64,000 nt of DNA from Clavibacter michiganensis subsp. insidiosus (GTDB taxonomy: Bacteria; Actinomycetota; Actinomycetes; Actinomycetales; Microbacteriaceae), in contig NZ_MZMO01000001.1 of the NCBI RefSeq assembly GCF_002240565.1, forward strand, positions 558,001-622,000, read 5' to 3'. Below the pieces are notes generated by a model. That model ran no database searches. It was given only the letters and a program-made list of their open reading frames with translations, and had not been told where the DNA came from. The translations under genes were made by a program, and so were the position numbers. Below, in pieces: positions 1-14,081 of the stretch. How positions within the stretch are numbered: position 1 is the first letter of the stretch; each line of letters starts with the position of its first letter.

Positions 1-674
1 GCCAGAAGATCGTCCAGCGCCGCTGGGCCGACCCCGAGTTCCGCGACCTCTACGCCCAGGCCACGACGGAGCTGCGGCAGGTGCTCGAGGACGGATGCGG
101 CGCGACGCTCGCGGTCTGCATCGCCGCGGACACCCCCTACCTGCCGACCGACCAGGCGCTCGCGGTCTACCGCCAGCGGCTCACCTACGGCTTCCCGCTC
201 GTGGGCCAGGCCGGGCAGCCGATGACCGTGCCGGACGGCGCCGAGTCGCTCCTCCGCACCAGCCACCCCGACCTCACCGACGCGCAGCGCCGCCAGGTGC
301 TGGCCCTCACCGCGATCGACTCGGGCGAGCCGCTCGACCTCGGCACGGCCGGGAGCTGGGAGCGCATCGACCTCGCGGCCGCGATGACCGCGAAGATCAC
401 CGTCGCGGCCGACGGCACGGTGTCCCTCGCGGGCGCCGCGACCGTGGATCCCTCGCCCGGCCCGGCCGCCTCGTCCACCCCCGCGGATCCCGGCGCGACG
501 ACACGTGGATCCGCCGCCGCGGCGCACCCCGCGACCCGCGGCACCGCGCACGCCGCGACGCTCGCCCGCACCGGATCGGACCTCGCCCCCGGCGCCGTCA
601 CCGCGGCCATCGGCCTGCTGGTCGCCGGCGGGGGACTGGTGCTCGTGCGTCGGCGCCGCCGCGCGCGGGGCTGA
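1..674 (+). CDS. PAP2-family acid phosphatase, C-terminal part (5' end outside window)
   Basis: This is the C-terminal portion of a secreted class A/PAP2-type phosphatase; the frame is open from base 3 and the gene starts to the left of the window. The segment containing GAESLL, DLTDAQRRQVL and TAIDSGEP resembles the region that follows the catalytic core in actinobacterial PAP2 phosphatases. The catalytic motifs themselves are not in view. After about 40 residues rich in Ala, Pro, Ser and Thr, the protein ends with LARTG, a hydrophobic stretch and a tail of Arg residues, a classic LAxTG-type sortase signal, so the enzyme is probably fixed to the cell wall. A truncated relative lies directly downstream. 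The family call is from remembered consensus and is fairly secure; the substrate is unknown. Confidence 0.75.
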   Translation, partial: QKIVQRRWADPEFRDLYAQATTELRQVLEDGCGATLAVCIAADTPYLPTDQALAVYRQRLTYGFPLVGQAGQPMTVPDGAESLLRTSHPDLTDAQRRQVLALTAIDSGEPLDLGTAGSWERIDLAAAMTAKITVAADGTVSLAGAATVDPSPGPAASSTPADPGATTRGSAAAAHPATRGTAHAATLARTGSDLAPGAVTAAIGLLVAGGGLVLVRRRRRARG

Positions 675-773
675 CCCGACCGGATCCGGACGCGCGGAGG
701 GGCGGGTGGCCGATGCCATTCGCCTCTCGTCATCATCCCGCGTGATCCGCGGGGGCGCTCCTACGCCGCGTCG

Positions 774-1131
774 ACCAGCTTCCGCGACGCTCGCCGTCTG
801 CATCGCGAAGGACAAGCCGTACCTGTCCACGAAGCAGGCGCTCAAGGTCTACGAGCAGCGCATGAGCTACGACTTCCCGCGCGTCGGCGACAAGGGCCAG
901 CCGATGACGGTGCCCACCGGCGCCGAGTCGCTCCTCATCACCAGCCACCCCGACCTCACGCCCGAGCAGCGCCGCCAGGTGCTCGCGCTCACCGCGATCG
1001 ACTCGGGCGAGCCGCTCGACGAGGGCACCGAGGGCAGCTGGCAGCGCATCGACCTCCCGGCCGCGATGGCCGCGCAGGTGGTCGTGACCGCCGACGGCAC
1101 GGTGTCGCTGGTGAAGCACGGGAAGCGCTGA
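774..1131 (+). pseudogene. Truncated second copy of the PAP2 phosphatase C-terminus
   Basis: Translation from about base 785 gives TLAVCIAKDKPYLSTKQAL and continues collinear with the upstream phosphatase, at roughly 80 % nucleotide similarity by eye. It has no N-terminal half, no recognisable start or ribosome-binding site, and stops at VSLVKHGKR without the LARTG wall-sorting tail present in the first copy, a difference of about 224 bp. Just before it (about 762-783) is a short piece resembling the 3' end of the catalase gene found after this copy at 1219-1241. The order points to an old tandem duplication followed by deletion. It is almost certainly not expressed as a functional enzyme. 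Confidence 0.75.
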
Positions 1132-1153
1132 CCGGAGCCGGTTCCGCACGGGT

Positions 1154-1186
1154 GAGGGGCGGGTGGCCGATGGCCACCCGCCCCTC
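1154..1186. terminator. Bidirectional hairpin between phosphatase remnant and catalase pseudogene
   Basis: Perfect 15-bp inverted repeat (1154-1168 and 1172-1186) with a GAT loop, lying between the stop codons of the convergent phosphatase remnant and katA pseudogene. A decayed version with only the left arm intact lies at about 697-729 after the first phosphatase copy. Confidence 0.75.
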
Positions 1187-1218
1187 TCGTCGTCCCGCGA
1201 GATCCGCGGCGCCGCGCG

Positions 1219-2457
1219 CTACTCCGCGTCGACCAGGTTCCGCCGCGCGTCCGGCACGCAGTGCGTCAGCACCAGGCCCGTGACGTCGCGCGGACCGTTG
1301 TGCCCCAGGTTCGCGAGGCGGGCCAGCTCGTCCTCCGACAGCGTCTGCGACTGCAGCGGCGGCAGGTCCTTGACCTCGTCGAGCGTGATCCCGAGGCCGT
1401 CGCCCACGCGCTGGCCCAGCTCGTCCTCCACCAGGTACAGGTGCCAGACCATGCGCTCCTGCACGCCGCGCGAGCCCTGCCCGATGAGCTCCACGAAGTT
1501 GGCCACCAGGTCGTCGCGCTCCCACTGCTCCATCAGATAGGTACCGCTGGCCGGCCTGCGTGTAGTCGTCGGTGCGGGGGATCCGCTTCCGCGTGAGGCG
1601 TCCCGTGATCTCCGGCCCCTGCTCGTCAATCGTCGCGTACCGCCCCTCGCGGAGGCCGCCGTCGATGGAGGGCTCGTAGTTCACGTGCGGGTTCTGGCCG
1701 CCGTGATCCTGGTGGAACGTCATCTGCCCGTCGCGCTGGTTCGTCGCCACCTTCGCGTGCTGCGGCGCGTTCACCGGCAGCTGCAGGTAGTTCGGACCAA
1801 CGCGGTACCGCTGCGCGTCCGAGTAGGAGAACGTGCGGCCCACGAGCATCTTGTCGTCGGAGAAGTCGAGGCCGTCCACGAGCACGCCGGTGCCGAAGGA
1901 GAGCTGCTCGTTCTCGGCGAAGTGGTTCGTCACGTTCCGGTCGAGCACCATCTTGCCGACGGTCTTCGGCGGGAAGTCGTTCTCGGGCCAGAGCTTGGTG
2001 TCGTCGAGCGGGTCGAAGTCGAGCTCCGGGTGGTCGTGATCGTCCATCAGCTGCACGCGCAGCTCCCACTCGGGGAAGTCGCCGCGCTCGATGGCGTCGA
2101 AGAGGTCCTTCGAGGCGTGGCCGGTGGAGAAGCGGATCGCGACGTCGGTGCGCTTGCCGGCCTCCTGGAAGAGCCTCGCTCGCGTGTAGCGGGAGACGGG
2201 CTCGTCGCCCCACGTGTGCCGGTGGCCTCGAAGTAGCCGAACGCGACGGCGCCGCGCGCGTGCACGACGCGCTCCGGGATCCGCTCGCGGTCGAAGTGGC
2301 TGATCTTCTCGAGGAACTGGTAGTTCTCCAGCGTCGCGGGGCCGCGGTCGCCCACGGTGCGGGTGTTCTGGTTGTCGTGGACGGGGTGGCCCTGGCGGTT
2401 CGTGAGGACCTCGCGGTCGTCGCCCTGCTCGGGGCCCTGGGAGGAGACGTCGGTCAT
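1219..2457 (-). pseudogene. katA: Catalase pseudogene (two frameshifts, large internal deletion)
   Basis: Haem catalase (2 H2O2 to water and O2). The start MTDVSSQG at 2457 has an AAGGAA ribosome-binding site, and the N-terminus includes VVHARG with the catalytic His. Three lesions follow. After FGYFEATG an extra two bases (AC repeated, about 2218-2222) shift the frame. Next, RFST is fused in frame to GHASKDL; intact catalases have about 130-145 residues between these, including the distal haem-pocket Asn. Finally an extra four bases near 1536-1541, after QAGQRYL, shift the frame again before MEQWERDDL. The haem-ligand Tyr region [12 protein letters not shown] survives. The product cannot be an active catalase. 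Whether another catalase exists elsewhere cannot be judged here. Confidence 0.9.
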
Positions 2458-2538
2458 GGTCGTTCCTTTCGTCGTCGTCCCTCTCACCCTGCCGAGGGGT
2501 GCGCGACACGCCCAGGGGCACGGCGACGACTCGGAGGA

Positions 2539-4416
2539 TCAGCCGGGTCGTGCGATGGATCCGCGCCGGCGTCGCACGAGGCCGGCGGCGACCACGATCC
2601 CGCCGACGAGTGCGAGGGTCGCGGCGATGGCGAGGTTCTCCGCGAGGGAGTTGACCCCGATGCCGGCCGTGCGGACGGCGCCGAGCGCCTCGGGAGCGGG
2701 ATCGGGGGAGGCGGGGTCGTCGGTCGCGGGGGCCTCCGCTGCCGCCGGTGCGGGATCCACATCCGCCACCAGCTCCGGCGTCGTCCCCGGCGCGACCCGG
2801 TGCCCGGTCGCCTGCTCGTACGCGTAGGCCATCGCCAGCAGGTCGCCGTCGCGGCTGCGGGGTGCGGCGAGCTCGAGGCCGACGGGAGCGCCCGCCGACG
2901 TGAAGCCGGCGGGCACGGAGATCGTGGGGATGCCCGTGTTGGCGCCGATGTCGCAGAAGGTGGTGCCCGCCCAGGTCGCCGTGGCGCTGGTCGCGCTCGT
3001 CGGCATGGCGAGCGCGTTGACGCCGTGCTCGACGAAGAACGCGTCCATCGCGGCCTTGCCCGCGTCCTGCTCCGCGATCGCTGTCTCGTAGTCGGGGTTC
3101 GGGACGTCGCGCTGGCCGAGGAAGTGGGCGATGTCTCCGTCGGTGAGCGCGCTCGGCCGGTCGGCCATCACGTCGGCGAACGACAGGACGTCGGCCGGAT
3201 CCGAATGGGCCGCGACGCGCGCCGGCCAGGTCGCGGGCGTCTCGCGCAGGAAGCGGTCGATGGACGGGCGCATGTCCATCCAGCCGCCGCTCTGCAGCGT
3301 CCCCTCCACGAACTCGCGCGTGAGCGGCACGTCCACCACCTCGGCGCCCTGAGCCTCGAGGTCGCGCACGGCCTGCTCGATCGGCGCGGTCGTCTCGGCG
3401 AGGCCCGGCTTCTCGGGATCCTCCTCGAACGCCCAGCGCACCACGCCGATCCGCTTGCCCGCCAGCGCGTCCGTCCGGAGGCCCGCGACGTAGGCGTCGG
3501 TGGGCTGCGGGGCGGCGATCGCGGTGAGCGGATCCGCGGGGTCCGGCCCCGCGAGCACCTCCATGAGGAGCGCGGCGTCGGCGACCGTGGTGGTGAGGGG
3601 GCCCACGACGTCCTGCCGCGGCGAGAGCGGCATGACGCCGGCCGTGCTCGTGAGGCCCATCGTCGGCCGGAAGCCCACGAGGCTCTGGTGTGCGGCCGGC
3701 CCGAGGACGGATCCGCACGAGTCGGTGCCGAGGCCCGCCGGCGCGTAGGACGCCGCGCCCGTCCCGCCGCTGGATCCGCTCGCGCTCCACGACAGGTCGT
3801 ACGGGTTCGCGGTGCGCCCGCGCGCGGAGCCCAGCGTGTACGTGCCGTGCCACGCGAACTCCGACATGTTCGTCTTCGCGAGGATGATCGCCCCGGCCGC
3901 CCGGAGCCGGGCCACGACGGTCGCGTCGTCGGCCGTGCGGTAGTCGCGGAGCACGGCGCTGCCTGCCGTGGTGGGCATGTCGGCGGTCGCGAGGTTGTCC
4001 TTCACCACCACGGGCACGCCGTGCAGCGGACCGCGGACGGTGCCATCGGCGCGCTCCGCGTCGAGCTCGGCGGCCGTCTCGAGCGCCCGCTCGTTCGTCG
4101 TGATGACGGCCTTGAGGCCCTTCCGGTCGCCGCGCGGATCGTCGTACTCCGCGATGCGCGCGAGGTAGGCGCGGGTCAGCTCGACCGACGTGGTGCCGCC
4201 CGACGCGAGGAGCGCGGCGGCGTCCGCGAGCGTCAGGCCGACGACGGGAGGGGCGGTCACCGAGGCGTCCGGCGCGCTGGCAGATGCGGGGTCTGCGGCG
4301 CCGAGGCCGACGCCGCCCAGCGTGAGCGCCCCCGCGAGCGCCCCGGTCGCGAGGCGGCGGGCGCCCGGGGCGGCCGTGCCGCGGATCCGCGTGCGGGGGC
4401 GTCGACGAGCGGGCAT
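2539..4416 (-). CDS. Secreted, membrane-anchored amidase (amidase signature family)
   Basis: A 625-residue amidase that hydrolyses amide C-N bonds; the natural substrate is unknown. The Ser-Ser-Lys triad is visible: Lys139 in VVVKDN, cis-Ser215 in SGSSGG and nucleophile Ser236 in GTDSCGS, followed by the usual LVGFRPT. The N-terminus has an Arg-rich start and a hydrophobic segment ending near ADPASASA, a likely signal peptide. The last 45 residues form a Pro/Ala/Asp-rich linker, one membrane segment and an RRRR tail, so the enzyme probably sits on the outer face of the membrane. No canonical LPxTG motif is seen. The start at 4416 is chosen because it precedes the signal peptide; its ribosome-binding site is weak. 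Confidence 0.85.
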   Translation of the reverse strand: MPARRRPRTRIRGTAAPGARRLATGALAGALTLGGVGLGAADPASASAPDASVTAPPVVGLTLADAAALLASGGTTSVELTRAYLARIAEYDDPRGDRKGLKAVITTNERALETAAELDAERADGTVRGPLHGVPVVVKDNLATADMPTTAGSAVLRDYRTADDATVVARLRAAGAIILAKTNMSEFAWHGTYTLGSARGRTANPYDLSWSASGSSGGTGAASYAPAGLGTDSCGSVLGPAAHQSLVGFRPTMGLTSTAGVMPLSPRQDVVGPLTTTVADAALLMEVLAGPDPADPLTAIAAPQPTDAYVAGLRTDALAGKRIGVVRWAFEEDPEKPGLAETTAPIEQAVRDLEAQGAEVVDVPLTREFVEGTLQSGGWMDMRPSIDRFLRETPATWPARVAAHSDPADVLSFADVMADRPSALTDGDIAHFLGQRDVPNPDYETAIAEQDAGKAAMDAFFVEHGVNALAMPTSATSATATWAGTTFCDIGANTGIPTISVPAGFTSAGAPVGLELAAPRSRDGDLLAMAYAYEQATGHRVAPGTTPELVADVDPAPAAAEAPATDDPASPDPAPEALGAVRTAGIGVNSLAENLAIAATLALVGGIVVAAGLVRRRRGSIARPG

Positions 4417-4549
4417 GCGGATCCGTCCAGCCGGGGGAGAGGGGTCTCCCCAGTCTGTGAAACGGGTGTTGCGGCGGCGTTTCGGGCCCGGGACGATCCG
4501 GGGTCGCCGCCGGTCGGTCGGCGCGCGGGCGGGGTGCCCACCGGCCGGA

Positions 4550-4732
4550 TCAGCGCTGCTTGGGGAACACGATCCACAGGATCAGGTAGAGCAGCACCTG
4601 CGGACCGGGCAGCACGATGGAGATGACGAAGATCAGCCGCACGAGGAACGCGCTGATGCCGAATCGGTTCGCGAGGGCGGCGCAGACGCCGGCGATGATC
4701 TTCCCGCGACGGGGACGCATGAGGGTGGCCAT
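4550..4732 (-). CDS. Small PspC-domain membrane protein
   Basis: A 60-residue protein that is essentially a bare PspC domain: KIIAGVCAALANRFGIS, then a hydrophobic hairpin around LIFVISIVLPGPQVLLYLIL ending in WIVFPKQR. PspC proteins are linked to envelope stress in other bacteria, but single-domain actinobacterial copies are mostly uncharacterised. The start MATL at 4732 was chosen as the first Met before the domain; MRPRRG four codons on is an alternative. It stands alone between the amidase and the ANTAR gene. Confidence 0.8.
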   Translation of the reverse strand: MATLMRPRRGKIIAGVCAALANRFGISAFLVRLIFVISIVLPGPQVLLYLILWIVFPKQR

Positions 4733-4953
4733 GCACCGAGCATGGCAGGCGCGGATCCGGTGCCGCCGGGTGGCCGTCCCGACCGGCGCGCGAACGGCTC
4801 CCCGTGAGTTCTCGCCCCTGACGCTTTGCGTGCAAACCGATGGTGCGATACTCGAACGGTCGAGCCGGGCTCGGCGTCTCCCCGCGACGCGGCGGGCCCG
4901 GGCATCCCGTGCCCGAGGAGCCGCCGACGACCCGACCAAGTGGGGAGGACGGG

Positions 4954-5532
4954 ATGGAGCAGCACCGTTCGGCCCTGCCCGTGCGCGTCGTCGCCGCCTT
5001 CCACGCCGCCCCGAGCCGCGCCGCCGGCGTCGAGCTGCTGCTCGCCGCGCTCCTCGACGCGTCGTCCGCGACGGGCGCGGCCGTGGTCCTGCCGCGCGCG
5101 TCCGAGATCGCGACCGCGGGGGAGTCCGGCACCGTGCTCGGCGCGCTCCTCGCGGCGGGCCCGGCACCCGACGGATCGGGGGTCCTGCTCGTCGCGATGG
5201 AGGACGGCGCCGACGCGAGCCCGGGTTCCGGCGGCGCCGTCGCGCTGCACCGCGCGACCGGCACGCTCGACGCGGCCGATCGCGCCGTGGCCGAGGAGGT
5301 CGCCGTGCACGCCCGCATCGCGCTCGCCGCGTGGGACGCCGCGGAGGACCTCGCCCTCGGCCTCGCGTCGCGGTCCGTCATCGGGCAGGCCCAGGGGATC
5401 CTGATGGAGCGCTTCTCGCTCGACGCCGACCGCGCGTTCCAGGTGCTCCGCCGCTACTCGCAGGACGGCAACGTGAAGCTGGTCGAGGTCGCGCGCCGTG
5501 TCGTGCAGACGGGCGCGCTGCCCGGCGCCTGA
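4954..5532 (+). CDS. ANTAR-domain RNA-binding regulator (GAF-ANTAR type)
   Basis: A 192-residue protein whose last 55 residues match the ANTAR antiterminator domain (SRSVIGQAQGILMERF, then AFQVLRRYSQDGNVKL and VARRVV). ANTAR proteins bind paired hexaloop hairpins in nascent RNA and prevent termination. The first 130 residues are Ala-rich and of the length and pattern of a degenerate GAF sensor domain. The ATG at 4954 is preceded by GGGGAGGA and is preferred over an upstream in-frame ATG at 4840. TTGCGT at 4826 and GATACT at 4847 could be a promoter but with a short 15-bp spacer. It converges on the sigma-factor gene downstream, a pairing that suggests stress regulation (inference). Confidence 0.85.
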   Translation: MEQHRSALPVRVVAAFHAAPSRAAGVELLLAALLDASSATGAAVVLPRASEIATAGESGTVLGALLAAGPAPDGSGVLLVAMEDGADASPGSGGAVALHRATGTLDAADRAVAEEVAVHARIALAAWDAAEDLALGLASRSVIGQAQGILMERFSLDADRAFQVLRRYSQDGNVKLVEVARRVVQTGALPGA

Positions 5533-5561
5533 GCAGATCCGGTGACGCGAAGGCCCCGGCC

Positions 5562-6551
5562 TCATGCCGTGCGGCGGCCGTCCTCGCGCACGCGGATCGG
5601 CGACACGGCGGCCAGCGGCGCCACCTCCGGCAGGGCCTCGGCCTCTCCGCGCGTCAGCTCGGCGCGCAGGGCCCCGAGGATGCGCGCCAGCAGCCGCGAG
5701 ACCTGCATCTGCGTCACGCCGAGCTCGGCCGCGATCTCCGACTGGCTGCACTCGTCGACGAAGCGCAGGTGCAGGATCCGCCGGTCGCGATCGCTGAGCA
5801 CCCCGCGCGCCGCGTCCAGCAGCACGGTGCGCTCGGCGCGCGCGTAGCCGGGGTCGTCGGTGCCGATCGTGTCCGCGAGCGAGGTGCCCTCGTCCTCGTG
5901 CACCGTGAAGTCGAGGGACGCGGGCCGGAGGCTGGAGTGCGCCGCGAGCGCCTCGGCGACCTCCTCGCGCGCGTGCCCGGTGTGCGCGGCGAGCTCGGCG
6001 TCGGTGGGCGTGCGGCCGAGGCGCTGCGTGAGCGCGGGCACGACCGCGAGCAGCGCGTGCCGCAGCTCCTGGACCTGCCGCGGCGGGCGGATCACCCACC
6101 CGTTGTCGCGCAGGTGGCGCTTGATCTCGCCGGAGATGGTGGGGATCGCGAACGACACGAAGGGCGCGCCGAACCCCGGGTCGTAGCGGCGCGCGGCCTT
6201 CACGAGGCCGAGGTAGCCGACCTGGCGCAGGTCGCTCCAGTCGTGGGCGCGGCCCGAGTGCTGGCGGGCGAGCTGGTCGGCGAGCTCGAGGTGGTCGAGC
6301 ACGATCTGGTCGTGCAGGCGGCGGCGCTCGGCGTCGCCGGCGGCATCCTCGGCCGCGGCGGCGGCGCGCACGAACCGGTCGTGGGTCACGCGGCGCTTCT
6401 CGTCGCGCGCCGCCGTGAGGTCGTGCGCGAGCGGCGTCGGGCGGGGGAGCGGGGTCGTCCGCGGGAGGGCCGACGCGGATCCGCGGGGGGAGGATCCGCG
6501 CGAGGCGGGCGGGGCGGCGGCGAGGGCGCGCGTGCGCAGCGTTCCGGTCAC
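5562..6551 (-). CDS. Alternative sigma factor, SigB/SigF family
   Basis: A 329-residue sigma-70-family factor. Region 2 includes DLRQVGYLGLVKAARRYDP and FVSFAIPTISGEIKRHLRDNGW, the pattern of the SigB/F/G stress and sporulation group. Region 4 ends in a helix-turn-helix (CSQSEIAAELGVTQMQVSRLL). The first 60-70 residues are low complexity, so the true start could lie downstream of the GTG used here at 6551. No anti-sigma factor is adjacent. A 17-bp palindrome lies 55 bp upstream (6606-6622) and may be a control site. The factor probably directs RNA polymerase to general-stress promoters. Confidence 0.85.
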   Translation of the reverse strand: MTGTLRTRALAAAPPASRGSSPRGSASALPRTTPLPRPTPLAHDLTAARDEKRRVTHDRFVRAAAAAEDAAGDAERRRLHDQIVLDHLELADQLARQHSGRAHDWSDLRQVGYLGLVKAARRYDPGFGAPFVSFAIPTISGEIKRHLRDNGWVIRPPRQVQELRHALLAVVPALTQRLGRTPTDAELAAHTGHAREEVAEALAAHSSLRPASLDFTVHEDEGTSLADTIGTDDPGYARAERTVLLDAARGVLSDRDRRILHLRFVDECSQSEIAAELGVTQMQVSRLLARILGALRAELTRGEAEALPEVAPLAAVSPIRVREDGRRTA

Positions 6552-6605
6552 TCAGGACCTTCCGGACTCGTGTCGGATGCGGCACGCTGCTTGACCGCTC
6601 CTCCA

Positions 6606-6622
6606 GAGAAGCACTGCTTCTC
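6606..6622. promoter_or_regulatory. 17-bp perfect palindrome between sigma-factor and permease genes
   Basis: GAGAAGCA, one central base, then TGCTTCTC: perfect 8-bp arms in the 254-bp divergent region. It could be an operator or an RNA hairpin in the sigma-factor leader. The permease gene has its own TAGGCT -10-like hexamer at 6758-6763. Confidence 0.4.
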
Positions 6623-6805
6623 ATACCTGCCTAGGTCCTCCGATCACTTCTCCTCGGCGCTTCTCCCGCTTCTCCGCGGGCCGGGCGTGTCGACCGTCCG
6701 CGGATCCGCACCAGCACGGAGCAGCGCCCCACGACGGGGGCGCGGCCCGCCCGCCGGTAGGCTCGATCCCCGTTCCCCGAGCCGCCACCACCGAACGGAC
6801 GCCCC

Positions 6806-8338
6806 ATGAGCCTGTTCCGCACGAAGAGCATCGAGTCGTCGCTTGCCGACGCCGCGGGAGGCGAGCGCAGCCTCACCCGCTCCCTCGGCACGTGGGACCT
6901 CATGCTCATGGGCGTCGCCGTCGCGGTCGGCGCCGGCATCTTCTCCGTCGGCGCGAAGGCCGCCGGGAACTACGCGGGCCCGTCGGTGACGCTCGCGTTC
7001 GTGCTCGCCGCCGTCACGTGCGGCCTCGCGATCATGTGCTACGCCGAGTTCGCGTCCGCGGTGCCCGTCGCGGGCAGCGCGTACACGTTCACCTACGCGA
7101 CCATGGGCGAGCTGCTCGCGTGGATCATCGGCTGGGACCTCATCCTCGAGATGCTCACGGCGGCCGCGGTCATCGCGAAGTACTGGGGCATCTACCTGGA
7201 GTCCGCGCTGAAGCTCGCCGGGCTCGACATCCCTTCCACCATCACGGTCGCCGGCCTCGGCATCAGCTGGGGCGCCGTGCTCATCACCGCGATCTTCACG
7301 GTGCTGCTGGTGCTCGGCACCAAGCTCTCCAGCCGCGTCTCGAGCGTCTTCACCGTCCTCAAGGTCGCGGTCGTCCTGTTCGTGATCGTCGTGGGCGCCT
7401 TCTACGTCAGGCCTGAGAACTACTCGCCGTTCATCCCGCCGCAGCGGCCGACCGAGGGCGGATCCGCCGACGTCTGGACCCAGTCCCTCTTCTCCTGGGC
7501 GAGCGGCCAGGAGCCCACGCAGTACGGCCTCTACGGCCTGCTCGCGGGCGCCTCGCTCGTGTTCTTCGCGTTCATCGGCTTCGACGTCGTCGCCACGAGC
7601 GCCGAGGAGGTGAAGGACCCGCAGCGCACCCTGCCGCGCGGCATCTTCGCGGGCCTCGCGGTCGTCACGGTGCTCTACGTGCTCGTGACCCTCGTGCTCA
7701 CCGGAATGGTGCCGTACACGGTGCTCGCGGATGCGAAGGAGCCGTCGCTCACGACCGCGTTCACCGCGGTCGGCGCCGGATGGGCGGCGCAGGTCATCTC
7801 CATCGGCACGCTGCTCGGCCTCACCACCGTGCTCATGGTGCTGCTGCTCGGCCTCGCCCGCGTCGTCTTCGCCATGAGCCGGGACGGCCTGCTGCCGCGC
7901 GGCCTCAGCCGCACCTCGGCGAAGCGCCGCACGCCCGTGCGGGTGCAGATCATCGCGGGCGTGGTCGTCGCGGCCCTCGCCGGGTTCACCGACGTGGGCG
8001 TGCTCGAGGAGATGATCAACATCGGCACGCTCTCCGCGTTCGTGCTCGTGAGCATCGGCGTGATCGTGCTGCGCAAGAAGCGCCCCGACATCCGCGCGTC
8101 GTTCCGCGTGCCGCTCATGCCGTGGCTGCCGATCCTCTCGGCCGTGCTGTGCGTGTGGCTGATGCTCAACCTCACGACGCTCACGTGGGTGCGCTTCCTC
8201 GTCTGGCTCGCGCTCGGCTTCGCCGTCTACTTCCTCTACGGACGCCGCCACTCGCTGGTCGGCAAGGAGGAGGCGCGGATCGCGGCGGGCGGGGAGCCGG
8301 CGCCCGAGCTGCCGTCGGCGTCGACGCCGCGGGACTGA
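6806..8338 (+). CDS. APC-family amino-acid permease
   Basis: A 510-residue integral membrane protein with about 12 hydrophobic segments, of the amino acid-polyamine-organocation superfamily and closest in pattern to cationic amino-acid transporters. TM1 carries VAVGAGIFSVGA, the Gly-rich substrate-binding signature, and FAFIGFDVVATSAEEVKDPQ is the characteristic TM6 to loop region. It would import amino acids using a proton gradient. The upstream -10-like TAGGCT at 6758-6763 would give a leader of about 36 nt. The gene ends 10 bp from the convergent glycosylase gene. Substrate specificity cannot be assigned. Confidence 0.88.
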   Translation: MSLFRTKSIESSLADAAGGERSLTRSLGTWDLMLMGVAVAVGAGIFSVGAKAAGNYAGPSVTLAFVLAAVTCGLAIMCYAEFASAVPVAGSAYTFTYATMGELLAWIIGWDLILEMLTAAAVIAKYWGIYLESALKLAGLDIPSTITVAGLGISWGAVLITAIFTVLLVLGTKLSSRVSSVFTVLKVAVVLFVIVVGAFYVRPENYSPFIPPQRPTEGGSADVWTQSLFSWASGQEPTQYGLYGLLAGASLVFFAFIGFDVVATSAEEVKDPQRTLPRGIFAGLAVVTVLYVLVTLVLTGMVPYTVLADAKEPSLTTAFTAVGAGWAAQVISIGTLLGLTTVLMVLLLGLARVVFAMSRDGLLPRGLSRTSAKRRTPVRVQIIAGVVVAALAGFTDVGVLEEMINIGTLSAFVLVSIGVIVLRKKRPDIRASFRVPLMPWLPILSAVLCVWLMLNLTTLTWVRFLVWLALGFAVYFLYGRRHSLVGKEEARIAAGGEPAPELPSASTPRD

Positions 8339-8348
8339 TCCTCGCGCG

Positions 8349-9152
8349 TCAGGTCTGGCAGCGCGGGCACCAGTAGGTGACCCGGTCCTGCGCGCCCATG
8401 CCGGGACGCACCGGGTCGCCGAGCTGGCCCTGCTGGATCCGCGTGCCGCACCGCAGGCACGGCTTGCCCTTGCGTCCGTAGACCCAGTCGGTGCGGCCGC
8501 GGCGGAGGTCGCCCGTGGTGGTGCGCTCGATGCGGTCGCGGTTGGCGCGCATGGTGCGGCGCGCGAGCGCGACCATCGCGGGCAGGTCCGGCACCTCGCG
8601 CACCGGCCGCGTGGGGAGCACGCCGCGCAGGAAGCAGAGCTCGGCCCGGTAGACGTTGCCGATGCCGGCGGCGTTCCGCTGGTCGAGCAGCGCCAGCCCG
8701 ATGGCCCGTTCCGGCAGCGCGGAGATGCGGCGCACGATCTCCTCGGCTGCCGCGTCGCCCCAGTCCGGCCCGAGGATGTCCGGCCCCAGGTGCCCGACGA
8801 CCGTGTGCTCCTGGTCGCGCGGGATCACCTCGAGCACCCCCAGCGAGAACCCCACCGTGATGCGCTCCGCCGTCTCGAGCACGACGCGCGCCTCGAACGA
8901 CGGCCGCCGCCACGCGGTGCCGTGCTGGTAGATGTGCCAGGAGCCCTCCATCTTGAGGTGGCTGTGGATCGTGAGGTCGCCGACCCGGTGCAGGATGTGC
9001 TTCCCGACGCTCACCACCTCGTCCACCTCCTGGCCCGCGAGGTCGAGCGTCGCGAACTTGGGCACGCGGAAGTCGCTGCGCGTGAGCACCTGCCCGCCGA
9101 TCGCCTCGTGCAGGTGCGCGGCGGTGCGGTACACGGTGTCGCCCTCAGGCAC
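8349..9152 (-). CDS. Fpg/Nei-family DNA glycosylase/AP lyase (endonuclease VIII type)
   Basis: A 267-residue base-excision repair enzyme that removes oxidised bases and cuts at abasic sites. It begins MPEGDTVYR: after Met removal Pro1 is the Schiff-base nucleophile and Glu2 the acid. The C-terminus has a zinc finger with Cys232, Cys235, Cys262 and Cys265. The sequence MPEGDTV rather than MPELPEV places it with the Nei branch. The start is GTG at 9152, fixed by the invariant N-terminus. It lies 27 bp downstream of lhr on the same strand, so the two are probably co-transcribed. Confidence 0.9.
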   Translation of the reverse strand: MPEGDTVYRTAAHLHEAIGGQVLTRSDFRVPKFATLDLAGQEVDEVVSVGKHILHRVGDLTIHSHLKMEGSWHIYQHGTAWRRPSFEARVVLETAERITVGFSLGVLEVIPRDQEHTVVGHLGPDILGPDWGDAAAEEIVRRISALPERAIGLALLDQRNAAGIGNVYRAELCFLRGVLPTRPVREVPDLPAMVALARRTMRANRDRIERTTTGDLRRGRTDWVYGRKGKPCLRCGTRIQQGQLGDPVRPGMGAQDRVTYWCPRCQT

Positions 9153-9179
9153 GCGCGGATCCCGTCATCGAGCGCGCGC

Positions 9180-14000
<4,821 letters not shown>

Positions 14001-14081
14001 CTGCTCATCCTCCTCCGGACCCCCGACGATCGGCCGGGCCCGGCGCTCGCCGGACGATCTCGCCGCTGGCCCGGGCGGGCG

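Noticed and set aside
2539..4416. The amidase C-terminus as a sortase signal
   Set aside because: A membrane segment and Arg tail are present but no LPxTG or LAxTG motif precedes them, so it was called a simple membrane anchor.
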